Both the position numbers and the translations under genes were made by a program. A DNA stretch of 37,809 nt from Bacteroidia bacterium (GTDB lineage: Bacteria > Bacteroidota > Bacteroidia > M30B66): assembly GCA_018401705.1 (NCBI GenBank), contig JAGYKL010000004.1:1-37809 (forward strand), in the 5' to 3' direction. The notes beneath the pieces were generated by a model, which saw only the letters and a list, made by a program, of their open reading frames with translations, searched no databases and was not told the origin of the DNA. Positions 8,815 through 17,277 of this stretch are shown piece after piece (the first letter of the stretch is position 1; every line of letters begins with the position of its first letter).

Positions 8815-11055
8815 ATGAAACTTAAACGAATATTGATTGTCTTATGCTTTGTTGTATCTGGATTTTTCCTCAAATCGCAGGTTTCTAATCATTCTGATTG
8901 TATCACAGCGATACCTTTTTGTTCAAATGTTCAAGTGCCAATTGAAGGCATTATTGGAGAAGGGAATTTCCCAAATGAAATAAATTCAGTTGAGAGTTGT
9001 TTAGCTACAGGTGAGAGAAATTCAACCTGGATGGAGATTCCAATTGTGAGCTCCGGAAGGTTGGCATTTTCTATTGTTCCATCAGGTTTGCAAGATTATG
9101 ATTTTGTCATTTTTGATTTAACAAATGCTAATTGTGAGGATATTTTCTCAAACAATTTATTAATAGTTTCATGTAGTTTTTCCGGAAGTACTTTTCCAAC
9201 ATCCGCGACAGGCCCCAATGACGGATTGAACTGGCAAGATGAAGAAGGAATTTGGGTAGAAGCAGGGGATAGATTAATGTTGTGCGTAACGAATTTTACC
9301 GGAAATATGGGCAGCGGGTTTAGTATTGAATTCGCTCCTTCAAATACTTGTGTTGTTGGAGCTTGTAACTCAATTACCGGCAAAGTTTATTTAGATCAGA
9401 ACAGCAATTGCAATGAAGACCAGAATGAAGTCAGAATACCTCATGCCAAAGTGGGTATTTTAAATAATGGTAATGCATCTCAATATGACACTTACACTAA
9501 TGATGAGGGCATATTTAATTTAATTTATCCTATGTCTATAGGAGAAGCAGTGATTGGAGTAGTCTCAGAAACTCCTGTTTATAGTCAAACCTGTGAATCA
9601 ATACCTGCAATTATACCTGAATCTTCATTTGAACAAAACATTGCAAATGCTGAGATTGCGGTGGATAAATTATTAGACTGTTATTTATTGCATGTGAACC
9701 AAAGCAATCCTTTTATGCGCAATTGCCTTGTCAATAACAGATTTTTTACATTTACAAATCTTGGGACACAAACATCGGAGGCTACTTTTTTAACAGTGAA
9801 TTATCCTGAATATGTGTTCCCTAGTAGCAATTTTCAAAATTTAATTTACTCAGGCTCTCACTCATTTCAAATCAATATTCCTGCTATTCCAGCATTTGGC
9901 CAATTTCAGTTTACAATTAGAGATTCGGTTGACTGCCAAACCCCACCAGGTTTTGAGGTATGTGTATCTGCTTTATTAGACAATTCTACCAACTGTGAGC
10001 CATTTGAAGATCAAGCATTATTAAAAATCACGGAAGTTTGTGATGATTTTTCATCTAATCGCATTATTACTGTAAAGAATATAGGAGTTTCAGAAGTCTC
10101 CGAACTGAGGAATATTCAAATCAGAACAGGTGGTCAATTGATTTTAAACGAACAACTTAACCTTTCTCCGGGTGATGAAGTCACATTGCAAACGCTTGAC
10201 ATGGAATATGCAACTTTGTATATGTCAAAACAATTTGATTCACAGTATATAGCGTCGTTGACTTGTGAAGTGTCTCAAGTGAATGAATACTATTATAATG
10301 ATAATCTGCTCATTCCGCAGTTATCTGATGGTGCTACTGTGTGTGATTTGGTTAGAAACAGTTATGATCCAAATGATAAAACAGGTTACCCAGCCGGCGA
10401 AGGCTCAGAACATCTGATTTCTAAGAATGATCGTTTAAAATACCGTATTCGATTTCAGAATACAGGCAACGACACAGCCTACAAGGTAGTTGTTAGAGAT
10501 ACATTACCTGATTTTCTGGATGAATTAACAGTAGATATTGGTATATCAAGTCATCCCTTAAGATTTGAAAGACATGGTAATGAACTTATTTTTGTTTTCG
10601 ATCCAATAGCTTTGGTAGATAGTGCAACCAATGTTGAAGCAAGTCAGGGTTTTGTGGAATTTTATATTAATCAAAGGGCAAATAATCCTGATTACTACAC
10701 CATTAATAACTCAGCAGCGATTTACTTTGACTTTAACGAGCCAATCATTACAAATACCTACACTTATAACATTTCTCCATTGGTTGGAATTGAACAAGCT
10801 GAAGTAAAAAACTTTGAAATCTACCCCAATCCGGGTAAGGACATCCTGAATATAAAATTGGGAAGCAATTCTGAAATGAAAAACAATGATTTATATGTAA
10901 GAATTAGCGAGTTTTCAGGTAGATTGATCATCTTAGATACTCGAAGGTCAGATTTTATTTCACTCAATGTGAGCGATCTTTCATCAGGACTATACTTTGT
11001 AGAAGTATTTAATGAAGAAATTTCTTTTGGAGTTTCTAAATGGATTAAGGATTGA
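8815..11055 (+). CDS. Secreted adhesin-like protein with DPNDK-type conserved repeat domain and T9SS sorting domain
   Basis: This 746-residue protein starts with a signal peptide (MKLKRILIVLCFVVSGFFLKSQ). The N-terminal 180 residues resemble the beta-sandwich found at the start of many CHU-type adhesins (CITAIPFCSNV, then DYDFVIFDL). A carboxypeptidase-regulatory/SdrD-like fold follows (CNSITGKVYLDQNSNC). Around residues 515-655 lies the Bacteroidota DUF11-like domain that begins NSYDPNDKTGYPAG and includes KYRIRFQNTGNDTA and INNSAAIYFDFNEPI. The final 80 residues are a canonical T9SS type A sorting domain (FEIYPNPGKDILNIKL, then LSSGLYFVEV). It is expected at the cell surface or in the medium; binding partners are unknown. 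The stop lies 3 bases from that of the convergent oxidoreductase gene. Confidence 0.93.
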   Translation: MKLKRILIVLCFVVSGFFLKSQVSNHSDCITAIPFCSNVQVPIEGIIGEGNFPNEINSVESCLATGERNSTWMEIPIVSSGRLAFSIVPSGLQDYDFVIFDLTNANCEDIFSNNLLIVSCSFSGSTFPTSATGPNDGLNWQDEEGIWVEAGDRLMLCVTNFTGNMGSGFSIEFAPSNTCVVGACNSITGKVYLDQNSNCNEDQNEVRIPHAKVGILNNGNASQYDTYTNDEGIFNLIYPMSIGEAVIGVVSETPVYSQTCESIPAIIPESSFEQNIANAEIAVDKLLDCYLLHVNQSNPFMRNCLVNNRFFTFTNLGTQTSEATFLTVNYPEYVFPSSNFQNLIYSGSHSFQINIPAIPAFGQFQFTIRDSVDCQTPPGFEVCVSALLDNSTNCEPFEDQALLKITEVCDDFSSNRIITVKNIGVSEVSELRNIQIRTGGQLILNEQLNLSPGDEVTLQTLDMEYATLYMSKQFDSQYIASLTCEVSQVNEYYYNDNLLIPQLSDGATVCDLVRNSYDPNDKTGYPAGEGSEHLISKNDRLKYRIRFQNTGNDTAYKVVVRDTLPDFLDELTVDIGISSHPLRFERHGNELIFVFDPIALVDSATNVEASQGFVEFYINQRANNPDYYTINNSAAIYFDFNEPIITNTYTYNISPLVGIEQAEVKNFEIYPNPGKDILNIKLGSNSEMKNNDLYVRISEFSGRLIILDTRRSDFISLNVSDLSSGLYFVEVFNEEISFGVSKWIKD

Positions 11056-11058
11056 ACC

Positions 11059-11781
11059 TTATTCTTTAAAATTTTCTGCTATTAATAGCTTCTCTTCAAG
11101 GCTAGACAAATTTGTGTATCCATTACTCATAGCCAGAAGTGTATCACCTCGGTCAAGAACTACGGCCGGGAAGCCTCTGATGCCCCAAGCCGATGATTGA
11201 GCAAATTCATGTTGAGCTTTCTGCTCGTATTCAGAAGATTCGAATTTCATCAAGAAATCATCGGCCGACAGGCCTAACTCTTTGCATAAATCAATATATG
11301 TTACTTGGTCTTGTAAGTCTTTACCTTCTACAAATTGCAATTCCTGAACCTTATGAGCTAACATGATTTCTTGATCGGGAAGCATTTCCTTCAATACACA
11401 AAGTGCTTTTGCTGGAATCAATGAGTTTTGAACCCGAGTGCCATCCTTTAGTACATCAATATAGGCTTGACCTACTTTCATGCCTGTTGTTTTTTCGAGA
11501 TTGGGGATTGCTTTGAGTATGTAATCAGACATAGCTCCAATTGGACCAACTCGCTCTCCGGTAATCAAGCCTCCGCTCAACAACTTGAAGTTATACTCGT
11601 TTTTATGTTTTTCTGCAAAATGCAGAATGACGTCGCTAAATCCATAACACCAGCCACAATGTGCATCAAACACATATATAATATCTTTCTTTTCCATAGT
11701 TTCAGTTGACAAATTAGTAATTTGTTTTTCTGGTTGATTTGCCAATAAAATGATTAGCGTCAAAACAATTTTGTAAAACAT
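11059..11781 (-). CDS. DsbA/FrnE-like thiol oxidoreductase, probably exported
   Basis: The protein has a thioredoxin-like DsbA fold. A CxxC active site occurs as DAHCGWCYGFSD, followed by the helical insert typical of the FrnE/DsbA group, and a cis-proline loop GIRGFPAVVLDRG near the C-terminus. Enzymes of this type make or isomerise disulphides. Three ATG starts are possible. The one at 11781 gives a hydrophobic segment (FYKIVLTLIILLAN), consistent with a signal peptide or membrane anchor, and then a polar linker. The one at 11808 adds nine residues; the one at 11697 starts directly before the fold and would give a cytoplasmic protein. The 11781 start is preferred because the hydrophobic segment looks like a real export signal, but this is not certain. 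The thiol redox fold itself is clear. Confidence 0.85.
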   Translation of the reverse strand: MFYKIVLTLIILLANQPEKQITNLSTETMEKKDIIYVFDAHCGWCYGFSDVILHFAEKHKNEYNFKLLSGGLITGERVGPIGAMSDYILKAIPNLEKTTGMKVGQAYIDVLKDGTRVQNSLIPAKALCVLKEMLPDQEIMLAHKVQELQFVEGKDLQDQVTYIDLCKELGLSADDFLMKFESSEYEQKAQHEFAQSSAWGIRGFPAVVLDRGDTLLAMSNGYTNLSSLEEKLLIAENFKE

Positions 11782-11851
11782 AGGAACAAAACAACAGCTA
11801 ATTCTCATTGTTTGAGAACCGAAGCTGAATTTTCACACAATGATTCTTAAC

Positions 11852-12208
11852 TTAATTTCGGTTGCCAATTAGGACGCGGCATATATCACCTTTTTCCTTA
11901 ACCATGAGAAATAAAAAGTATGGAGCAAAAATAATAATCCCAACAATCATGGCTAATACAGCAATAAGAATAGATTTTAGAGAGAAGCAATTTCTCCACA
12001 TAATCCAAATTCCTGAAAGCACTAAGTATGAGCTAAAGTCTAATCCAAATTGACCATTCCATGTGAGCGAACTTATATTGGAGATTGCTACATCTAAGAA
12101 ATTCCAGCCATGTTCACTGCCAACATAAATGGTGTAAGCCATGAGTGAAACAGTTTGAAGAATTAGAAGTGCAAAAAGTGCTATTTTACTCATTTTGAAT
12201 GTTTTCAT
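11852..12208 (-). CDS. Small membrane protein, possibly DUF2834-like
   Basis: This 118-residue protein has three hydrophobic segments (about residues 8-27, 55-71 and 78-102), with a short loop holding WNGQFGLDFSSYLVLSG and WIMWRN. The pattern is reminiscent of small integral membrane proteins of the DUF2834 kind, recalled without a search. Its ATG overlaps the stop of the upstream membrane protein gene in an ATGA arrangement, so the two are very probably translated together. The function is unknown. It probably shares the promoter and TetR-like operator in front of the upstream gene. Confidence 0.75.
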   Translation of the reverse strand: MKTFKMSKIALFALLILQTVSLMAYTIYVGSEHGWNFLDVAISNISSLTWNGQFGLDFSSYLVLSGIWIMWRNCFSLKSILIAVLAMIVGIIIFAPYFLFLMVKEKGDICRVLIGNRN

Positions 12209-12708
12209 TTAGTTGAATTTACTGGTAAGTTGCTATTCAGATCTTTTATATTGCTGTCGTTTGCTGGTAACCAAAGTGGACCAACTGCAAGAATTAGAAC
12301 GAAAACATTTATAAATGCATTTGATGGATTGCCAGACGCAATTGAGCCAAGGCTATCAAGCACAAACCATGATAGTAACCCTATTAAAACACTTCTTCTG
12401 ACGAATTCACTAGCAATGTCATATACCCAAAGCGACAAGCAATAAATCATTACTCCCCAGCCAAGCAAAAAGCCACCGGTTAATGCAGAAAGGAATTTGG
12501 TGTCATTTGAATGAAAGGTAGTTGCTCCATCAATTGGCCAACTTAAAAGATCAAGAGTTAAGCGGGCTGGTTCTAAGGTTGAATCCATAGTTCCAAGAAA
12601 GAATATTGGACCAAATGAACCAACTACAATTGAGGTTATTTTAAGCCAAAACTTATGGAAATTCTTTGTTCTGAAAATAGGGGTCTCGAAAATAGAGTCT
12701 TCATTCAT
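12205..12708 (-). CDS. Uncharacterised four-helix membrane protein
   Basis: This 167-residue protein has about four transmembrane segments: near residues 22-42, 72-92, 104-122 and 131-149. The stretch ALTGGFLLGWGVMIYCLSLW and the motif WFVLDSLGSIASGNPSNA recall a family of unnamed integral membrane proteins; no enzymatic motif is visible. It is the first gene of a two-gene unit (ATGA overlap with the next gene). A near-perfect 19-bp palindrome lies just upstream of its ATG, and a TetR-type regulator gene ends 64 bases further upstream. The context suggests a small, ligand-inducible membrane module; what it transports or senses cannot be read from the sequence. Confidence 0.78.
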   Translation of the reverse strand: MNEDSIFETPIFRTKNFHKFWLKITSIVVGSFGPIFFLGTMDSTLEPARLTLDLLSWPIDGATTFHSNDTKFLSALTGGFLLGWGVMIYCLSLWVYDIASEFVRRSVLIGLLSWFVLDSLGSIASGNPSNAFINVFVLILAVGPLWLPANDSNIKDLNSNLPVNSTK

Positions 12709-12711
12709 AAT

Positions 12712-12738
12712 CAGCCTTAATTTTAGGCTGCAATTATA
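12712..12738 (-). promoter_or_regulatory. Probable TetR operator overlapping the start region of a promoter
   Basis: CAGCCTTAATTTTAGGCTG (12712-12730) is a 19-base palindrome with 8 of 9 symmetric pairs around a central T. Directly upstream on the minus strand is TATAATTG (complement of 12731-12738), one base from the TAnnTTTG -7 consensus. The palindrome would therefore cover the transcription start of the two-gene membrane protein unit, the usual place for a TetR repressor. It could alternatively act as an RNA hairpin in the 5' leader. Confidence 0.5.
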
Positions 12739-12772
12739 TACTCTAAGAATGTCAGAAATTAGACGGTTCCGA

Positions 12773-13327
12773 CTAATGATGCTTTTTAAATTCTTGAACC
12801 AGGGTGGCTAATTCATTAACATAATTCATTAACCAATCCCGATTTAAGGTATCATAAGTGATTTGAAGATAAAAATTCTCCAAGCTTAACCTTAAAACTA
12901 ATTCTGCTAAGTAGGAGTTTTCCTGAAGTCCAATTAGGTTTGCCCAAACCTCGAGCATAGCAGGAACTGTGATGGTATTGGTCTTGATAAATGCTTCTTC
13001 AAATTTGTTGTTCTCCCTGTTAACGCGAAGCTGTCTATTAAAGAGGAGGTCAATTTTATGTTTAAGAATAACATCAATTAGTTCTTCTAAATTCTGACTC
13101 CGTTTTTCTTTTTCGGCTATGATAACAGCTTGATTAATATGATGTTCGATGAGGATGTCTGTAAATACATCCAAGTCGGCAAAATGATGATAAAAGGAAG
13201 ACTTATTCTTTTTTACATCTCTTGAAAGACTCTCAATCTTTAAACTGTTGGGCCCTTCAATTGCAAAAATTTCATAGGCAGTTGCAACCCATGGCTTCTG
13301 AATTTCGCTGATTATACTGTTTGACAT
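12773..13327 (-). CDS. TetR/AcrR-family transcriptional regulator
   Basis: The N-terminal 60 residues form the TetR helix-turn-helix: AYEIFAIEGPNSLKIESLS, then KNKSSFYHHFADLDVFTDIL, where the SFYHHF recognition helix is diagnostic. The remaining 120 residues are a helical ligand-binding and dimerisation domain without recognisable ligand specificity. Total length is 184 residues, normal for the family. The frame also opens at a GTG (13336) that shares one base with the upstream stop codon; the ATG at 13327 is preferred. It is the last gene of the run 15289-13327, directly behind the outer-membrane protein gene. The palindrome in front of the next genes (12712-12730) is the obvious candidate operator. 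TetR proteins usually repress and are released by a small ligand. Confidence 0.9.
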   Translation of the reverse strand: MSNSIISEIQKPWVATAYEIFAIEGPNSLKIESLSRDVKKNKSSFYHHFADLDVFTDILIEHHINQAVIIAEKEKRSQNLEELIDVILKHKIDLLFNRQLRVNRENNKFEEAFIKTNTITVPAMLEVWANLIGLQENSYLAELVLRLSLENFYLQITYDTLNRDWLMNYVNELATLVQEFKKHH

Positions 13328-13335
13328 ATTTAACA

Positions 13336-14058
13336 CTACTTCTTTTTCTTGCCCTTCTTTTCAGGATCTTCGTGAAAGAAATATTTTAAATCAATACTTA
13401 AATATGTACCATTAATATCGGTTAGTATTGAGTTAACACTCGTATTATTTCTGACATAGTCAATTGAATATCCAAAGATTGGATTGAACTGTCTGTTTAA
13501 TGAAGTTCCGATATAAAAATAACCCTTGTCTTCAGTCCGATATTCGAAACCTAAATTAGCTAGTAAGCTTGGTGTGAAAATATTGTTTCGCCCTGCAAAA
13601 GCAAAGAAATTATCTCTTTCTTCATAAACATCAGAGGGGAACATATTTATGCAAAAACCGGCCGAAGCATTCATGTAAATCTTTTCAGATAATCGAATAA
13701 AAACCAATTGACTAATTGGTATTTCATATCCAACGATTTTCATTCTTTCAGACCCTGTTTCAACTCCGTCGCTGGCATTGATATCGTAATTCCTAACAAC
13801 ATAGTTGAGTCCAAATTCTAAAGAAAGGGTAGGAGTGAAACCTCTTCTGATAACCATTCCCAAAGCATAACCTGGACCTGGATTAATTCCATAAGTGAAG
13901 CTGCTGTCTGTTATTGTTTGTGGTCCAGTACCAAAGAATTTCGAGGAAAACAGAGGCTTTAGCTGCACTCCAACGGTTGAAACCCTTTCCTGAGCCTTTA
14001 TTTGAATAAAGCAGAAAAGGAATAAGCATATGTTTAAGGGGTGATTGAACCGTCTCAT
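13336..14058 (-). CDS. Outer-membrane beta-barrel protein
   Basis: This 240-residue protein has an N-terminal signal sequence (hydrophobic NICLFLFCFIQIKAQ) and then alternating strands rich in aromatic residues and glycine, as in the small outer-membrane barrels of Bacteroidota (porT/OmpW-like size). Examples are TLSLEFGLNYVVRNY, KIYMNASAGFCINMF and the C-terminal strand YLSIDLKYFF. A short, strongly basic tail (KKGKKKK) follows the last strand, which is unusual for a barrel that should end in an aromatic residue. Start and stop overlap the kdtA stop (ATGA) and the TetR start region, pointing to translational coupling. No specific function can be assigned. Confidence 0.75.
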   Translation of the reverse strand: MRRFNHPLNICLFLFCFIQIKAQERVSTVGVQLKPLFSSKFFGTGPQTITDSSFTYGINPGPGYALGMVIRRGFTPTLSLEFGLNYVVRNYDINASDGVETGSERMKIVGYEIPISQLVFIRLSEKIYMNASAGFCINMFPSDVYEERDNFFAFAGRNNIFTPSLLANLGFEYRTEDKGYFYIGTSLNRQFNPIFGYSIDYVRNNTSVNSILTDINGTYLSIDLKYFFHEDPEKKGKKKK

Positions 14059-15287
14059 TTTTCACTAAGCAACTTACGAATATCTTTCATAATTATTGCA
14101 CTTGCTCCCACCTGAGACTCAACAAATTCAAGGCTTTGTCGCCCCGAATGAGAGTTTTTTAGTACTTTGGCAAGGCAATTCTCAAACTCTTCTTTATTGT
14201 TGATTTTGAATCCTCCACCTGCTTTTTCTAATGCCTCTGCTTCAGGAAACTTCGAGGTTTTTGGCCCAAATATTACCGGTAAACCCATTGATGCAGGTTC
14301 TAGAATATTATGAAGTAAACCATGAAAAGCCCCTCCAACATAAGCGATGTTACCCATTTTGTAAACCGACATCAAAATTCCAATTGTGTCAAGAATTAAT
14401 ATTTCGGCATCATAATTTTTTGTTGCCTTCTCATTAATTAATTGAGAATATCTTAAGCACTTTTCTTTGCAAGTTTCTTCTACAGACTTTATATGTTTCT
14501 CGTCAATTTCGTGCGGAGCAATGATATAAATTAGGTCTTTGTTTTTTCTTGGAAGAATAACTTCTTCATCATCACTCCAGGTGCTGCCTGCAATGAGTAC
14601 GTTTCTATTTTTTATCCATTCTTTGATTTCAGGAATTTCTTGAGGTTTTTTGGCATTTGAGCTAACCCTGTCGTAGCGAGTATCACCACTTATTTTTACG
14701 TTTTTAAAACCTGCTTTATTTAATAAATCAAATGATAATTGATCTTGAACATAAATAGTTGAAAATGCACTGAACTTATTGAGAAACCATCCGCCTAAAG
14801 GCGAAAACATAAATTGACCCTCTCTAAATCTTGCAGAAACTAATAAAGATGGGATGTTTTTGTTTTTTAACTCATTTAAATAACCAGCCCAGAATTCATA
14901 TTTAATAAATAGTACTAAATCTGGATTTATCTCTGAGATTAATCTCTTGGCATTGCCAGGTAAATCAGCTGGTAGATAAAAAATTAAGTCGGCTCCAGGA
15001 TAATTTTTCCTCACTTCATAGCCAGAAGGGGAGAAGAAACTCACAAGAATGGCATACTCGGGAAATTCTTTTTTGATTTGTTCAAGTATAGGTCTGCCTT
15101 GCTCAAACTCACCCAAAGAAGCGCAATGCATCCAGATTCGTTTCTTGTTTTGGGGTGAATTTATTTTCAGATTATCAAAAAGATTCTTTCTGCCTTTCAA
15201 CCAAAGTCTGGCTTTTGCAGAATTAATTGCAGCAATTTTTACCAATGCTACATATAAATAAATACCTCCGAAATATAAGAGCCACAT
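14055..15287 (-). CDS. kdtA: 3-deoxy-D-manno-octulosonic acid (Kdo) transferase
   Basis: KdtA/WaaA transfers Kdo from CMP-Kdo to the lipid A precursor at the inner face of the cytoplasmic membrane, the first step of LPS core assembly. The 410 residues match the GT30 family. There is an N-terminal membrane-associated helix (LLYFGGIYLYVALVKIAA), the catalytic-region motif MHCASLGEFEQGRP, the acceptor-side LVLFIKYEFW, the nucleotide-binding part AGSTWSDDEE, and GGAFHGLLHNILEPA with PVIFGP near the end. It sits 1 base after an outer-membrane protein gene and overlaps the next one by 4 bases, forming a tight minus-strand operon. It confirms that this organism makes LPS. Confidence 0.96.
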   Translation of the reverse strand: MWLLYFGGIYLYVALVKIAAINSAKARLWLKGRKNLFDNLKINSPQNKKRIWMHCASLGEFEQGRPILEQIKKEFPEYAILVSFFSPSGYEVRKNYPGADLIFYLPADLPGNAKRLISEINPDLVLFIKYEFWAGYLNELKNKNIPSLLVSARFREGQFMFSPLGGWFLNKFSAFSTIYVQDQLSFDLLNKAGFKNVKISGDTRYDRVSSNAKKPQEIPEIKEWIKNRNVLIAGSTWSDDEEVILPRKNKDLIYIIAPHEIDEKHIKSVEETCKEKCLRYSQLINEKATKNYDAEILILDTIGILMSVYKMGNIAYVGGAFHGLLHNILEPASMGLPVIFGPKTSKFPEAEALEKAGGGFKINNKEEFENCLAKVLKNSHSGRQSLEFVESQVGASAIIMKDIRKLLSEK

Positions 15288-15288
15288 T

Positions 15289-16056
15289 TTAGAAGTAATA
15301 AAAGTCTGAAGGAGCTTTCCTGTAAATTGGTAGAGTCCATCCCGCTTTTAGCGTAAAAAACGAATCGTTTCTAACTCGATTGTCGGGCATTCCAGTGTCG
15401 AAATTATAAGACCTTCTATTTTGAGTGCTAGCATATGAATACTCAATTTGGAAGAAGAAGTTAACAGTTCTATTGTTTCCCAGATATTGATATCCCACCG
15501 AAGGTGAAATAAGAATTCCATTACTAAGTCGGTCATAACCTTTTTTGTATTCCTTATCTAAGGAAGGCACATTGGCATTTCGGTCTAGATCGAATCTTAT
15601 TTTATGCTGTATGATTCCACCTGAAATAAGAGTGAATATTCCGCAGTTTTTATTTGGCCCCCAAACGGGAAACAATTTCCCAAAATGCAATTGTCCGGTA
15701 AAGCCTCTCATTGAGTATCTTATGTCTGAAAGAGTTCCATCTGAACTGATAATGAAAGCATCACCAACTGTAATGGCATCAATCATAGAGATTTCTTTTA
15801 CGTTATCTCCAAAAACGAAATTCCCCGAGCCGCCGAACATCCATCCTTTTTTAGTTTTTCTGCTCACCTGACCTCCAACTGTAGCGAAGTTTCCAAATCG
15901 GGTTTTTAAGTCATTCTGTGGTGAATTAAATCCCACATTAACTTGAAACATAGTAAAACTTAACACAGAATCACGAACATTTACTTGAGCATTTAAATTA
16001 GCTGTAAATGAGAGGGATATAATGGCTAGCAGGTATCTTCTGAGATGCTTCGTCAT
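15289..16056 (-). CDS. Predicted outer-membrane protein, first gene of the kdtA operon
   Basis: This 255-residue protein begins with a signal peptide (MTKHLRRYLLAIISLSFTANLNAQ). The rest shows barrel-like alternating strands with many glycines and aromatics (GWMFGGSGNFVFGDNV, NRTVNFFFQIEYSYA) and ends in an aromatic residue (FYYF), a typical outer-membrane assembly signal. The frame stays open for 95 more codons upstream, but that extension runs antisense into the aminotransferase gene and has no signal sequence at its start, so the ATG at 16056 is chosen. A TATATTTG (complement of 16061-16068) only four bases upstream would give a nearly leaderless mRNA. The stop is one base from the kdtA start. 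The function is unknown; a role in the envelope is inferred from position. Confidence 0.78.
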   Translation of the reverse strand: MTKHLRRYLLAIISLSFTANLNAQVNVRDSVLSFTMFQVNVGFNSPQNDLKTRFGNFATVGGQVSRKTKKGWMFGGSGNFVFGDNVKEISMIDAITVGDAFIISSDGTLSDIRYSMRGFTGQLHFGKLFPVWGPNKNCGIFTLISGGIIQHKIRFDLDRNANVPSLDKEYKKGYDRLSNGILISPSVGYQYLGNNRTVNFFFQIEYSYASTQNRRSYNFDTGMPDNRVRNDSFFTLKAGWTLPIYRKAPSDFYYF

Positions 16057-16143
16057 GCTGCAAATATATTGAGAAAAAATGCGCTTTGGGGTTTCATTAT
16101 GTAAACCATCAAAATATGTATCTTCGCGCAACTTTTTAGGCGC

Positions 16144-17274
16144 ATGAATAAGATTCAAATGGTTGACCTGAAAGCGCAGTACAGCAACATCAAAGATGAG
16201 GTTGACAAAGCGATTCAGAATGTTATAGATAATACAGCATTTATTGGAGGTCCGGAAGTTTCGGATTTTGCAAGAGAGCTCGAAACTTATCTGGATGTAA
16301 AGCATGTAATTCCATGTGCCAACGGCACGGATGCTCTGCAAATTGCTATGATGGCTCTTGGTTTTAAACCTGGTGATGAAGTTATAACTGCCAGTTTTAC
16401 CTATGTTGCAACGGCTGAAGTTATTGCCCTTCTTGGACTGAAACCTGTTTTGGTGGATGTTTACCCAGATACATTTAATCTAAACGTTGAAGCTGTTGAG
16501 CAAGCAATTACAGATAAAACAGTTGCTATTGTTCCGGTTCACTTATTTGGTCAATGTGCAGATATGGAGCCTTTGATGGCATTAGCTAACAAACATAATC
16601 TTCATGTAATTGAGGATACAGCTCAAGCTATTGGAGCAATTTATACCTTTAGTGATGGCAGCAAAAAGCGGGCAGGTACAATTGGCTCAATTGGCGCTAC
16701 TTCTTTTTTTCCATCTAAGAACTTAGGTTGTTATGGCGATGGTGGAGCTTTATGCACCAACAGTGATGAGTTTGCTGAGAAAATGAGGGTGATTGCCAAT
16801 CATGGTCAAAGGGTTCGTTACTACCATGATTCAATTGGAGTAAACTCTCGTTTAGATTCTATTCAAGCCGCTATTCTTAGAATTAAGCTTAGAAAGCTTG
16901 ATGAATATTCTGCCGCAAGGCAAAAATTGGCTGCTGCTTATGATCAGGCCTTCGGCGGAAGTGGAAAGCTTGTAGTTCCGGCAAGAGCCAAAAATTCAAA
17001 CCATGTGTTTCATCAATACACACTATTGTGTGAAGGTATATCAAGAGATGGCCTTAAGGCATTTCTTGAGGAAAATGATGTGCCAGCGATGATCTATTAT
17101 CCTGTGCCATTGCACATGCAAAAAGCTTATACTGATGAACGTTACCAAAATGGAGATTTTCCGGTAACTGAGCATTTGTGTGATGTTGTGATATCATTAC
17201 CTATGCACACCGAAATGCAGGATGATCAACTAAATCACATAATTACCACTGTTCAACAATATTTGAATAAATAA
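16144..17274 (+). CDS. wbpE: DegT/DnrJ/EryC1-family aminotransferase, WbpE/WlbC-like
   Basis: A PLP-dependent sugar aminotransferase of 376 residues. The expected reaction, by family and context, is amination of the C3 keto group of UDP-3-keto-N-acetylglucosaminuronate with glutamate as donor. PLP-pocket features are visible: ANGTDALQIAMMAL near the N-terminus, EDTAQAIGA with the ring-binding Asp, and the Schiff-base lysine K192 in FFPSKNLGCYGDGGA. The N-terminal MVDLKAQY and the GPEVSDFARELETYL segment are typical of the WbpE/WlbC branch. It opens a plus-strand run of nine closely spaced genes that includes WbpD- and WbpB-like partners. The substrate is inferred from those neighbours. Confidence 0.92.
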   Translation: MNKIQMVDLKAQYSNIKDEVDKAIQNVIDNTAFIGGPEVSDFARELETYLDVKHVIPCANGTDALQIAMMALGFKPGDEVITASFTYVATAEVIALLGLKPVLVDVYPDTFNLNVEAVEQAITDKTVAIVPVHLFGQCADMEPLMALANKHNLHVIEDTAQAIGAIYTFSDGSKKRAGTIGSIGATSFFPSKNLGCYGDGGALCTNSDEFAEKMRVIANHGQRVRYYHDSIGVNSRLDSIQAAILRIKLRKLDEYSAARQKLAAAYDQAFGGSGKLVVPARAKNSNHVFHQYTLLCEGISRDGLKAFLEENDVPAMIYYPVPLHMQKAYTDERYQNGDFPVTEHLCDVVISLPMHTEMQDDQLNHIITTVQQYLNK

Positions 17275-17277
17275 ATC

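Noticed and set aside
16057-16341. 95-codon upstream extension of the outer-membrane protein gene
   Set aside because: It is antisense to the aminotransferase gene, and a perfect signal peptide starts at the internal ATG 16056.
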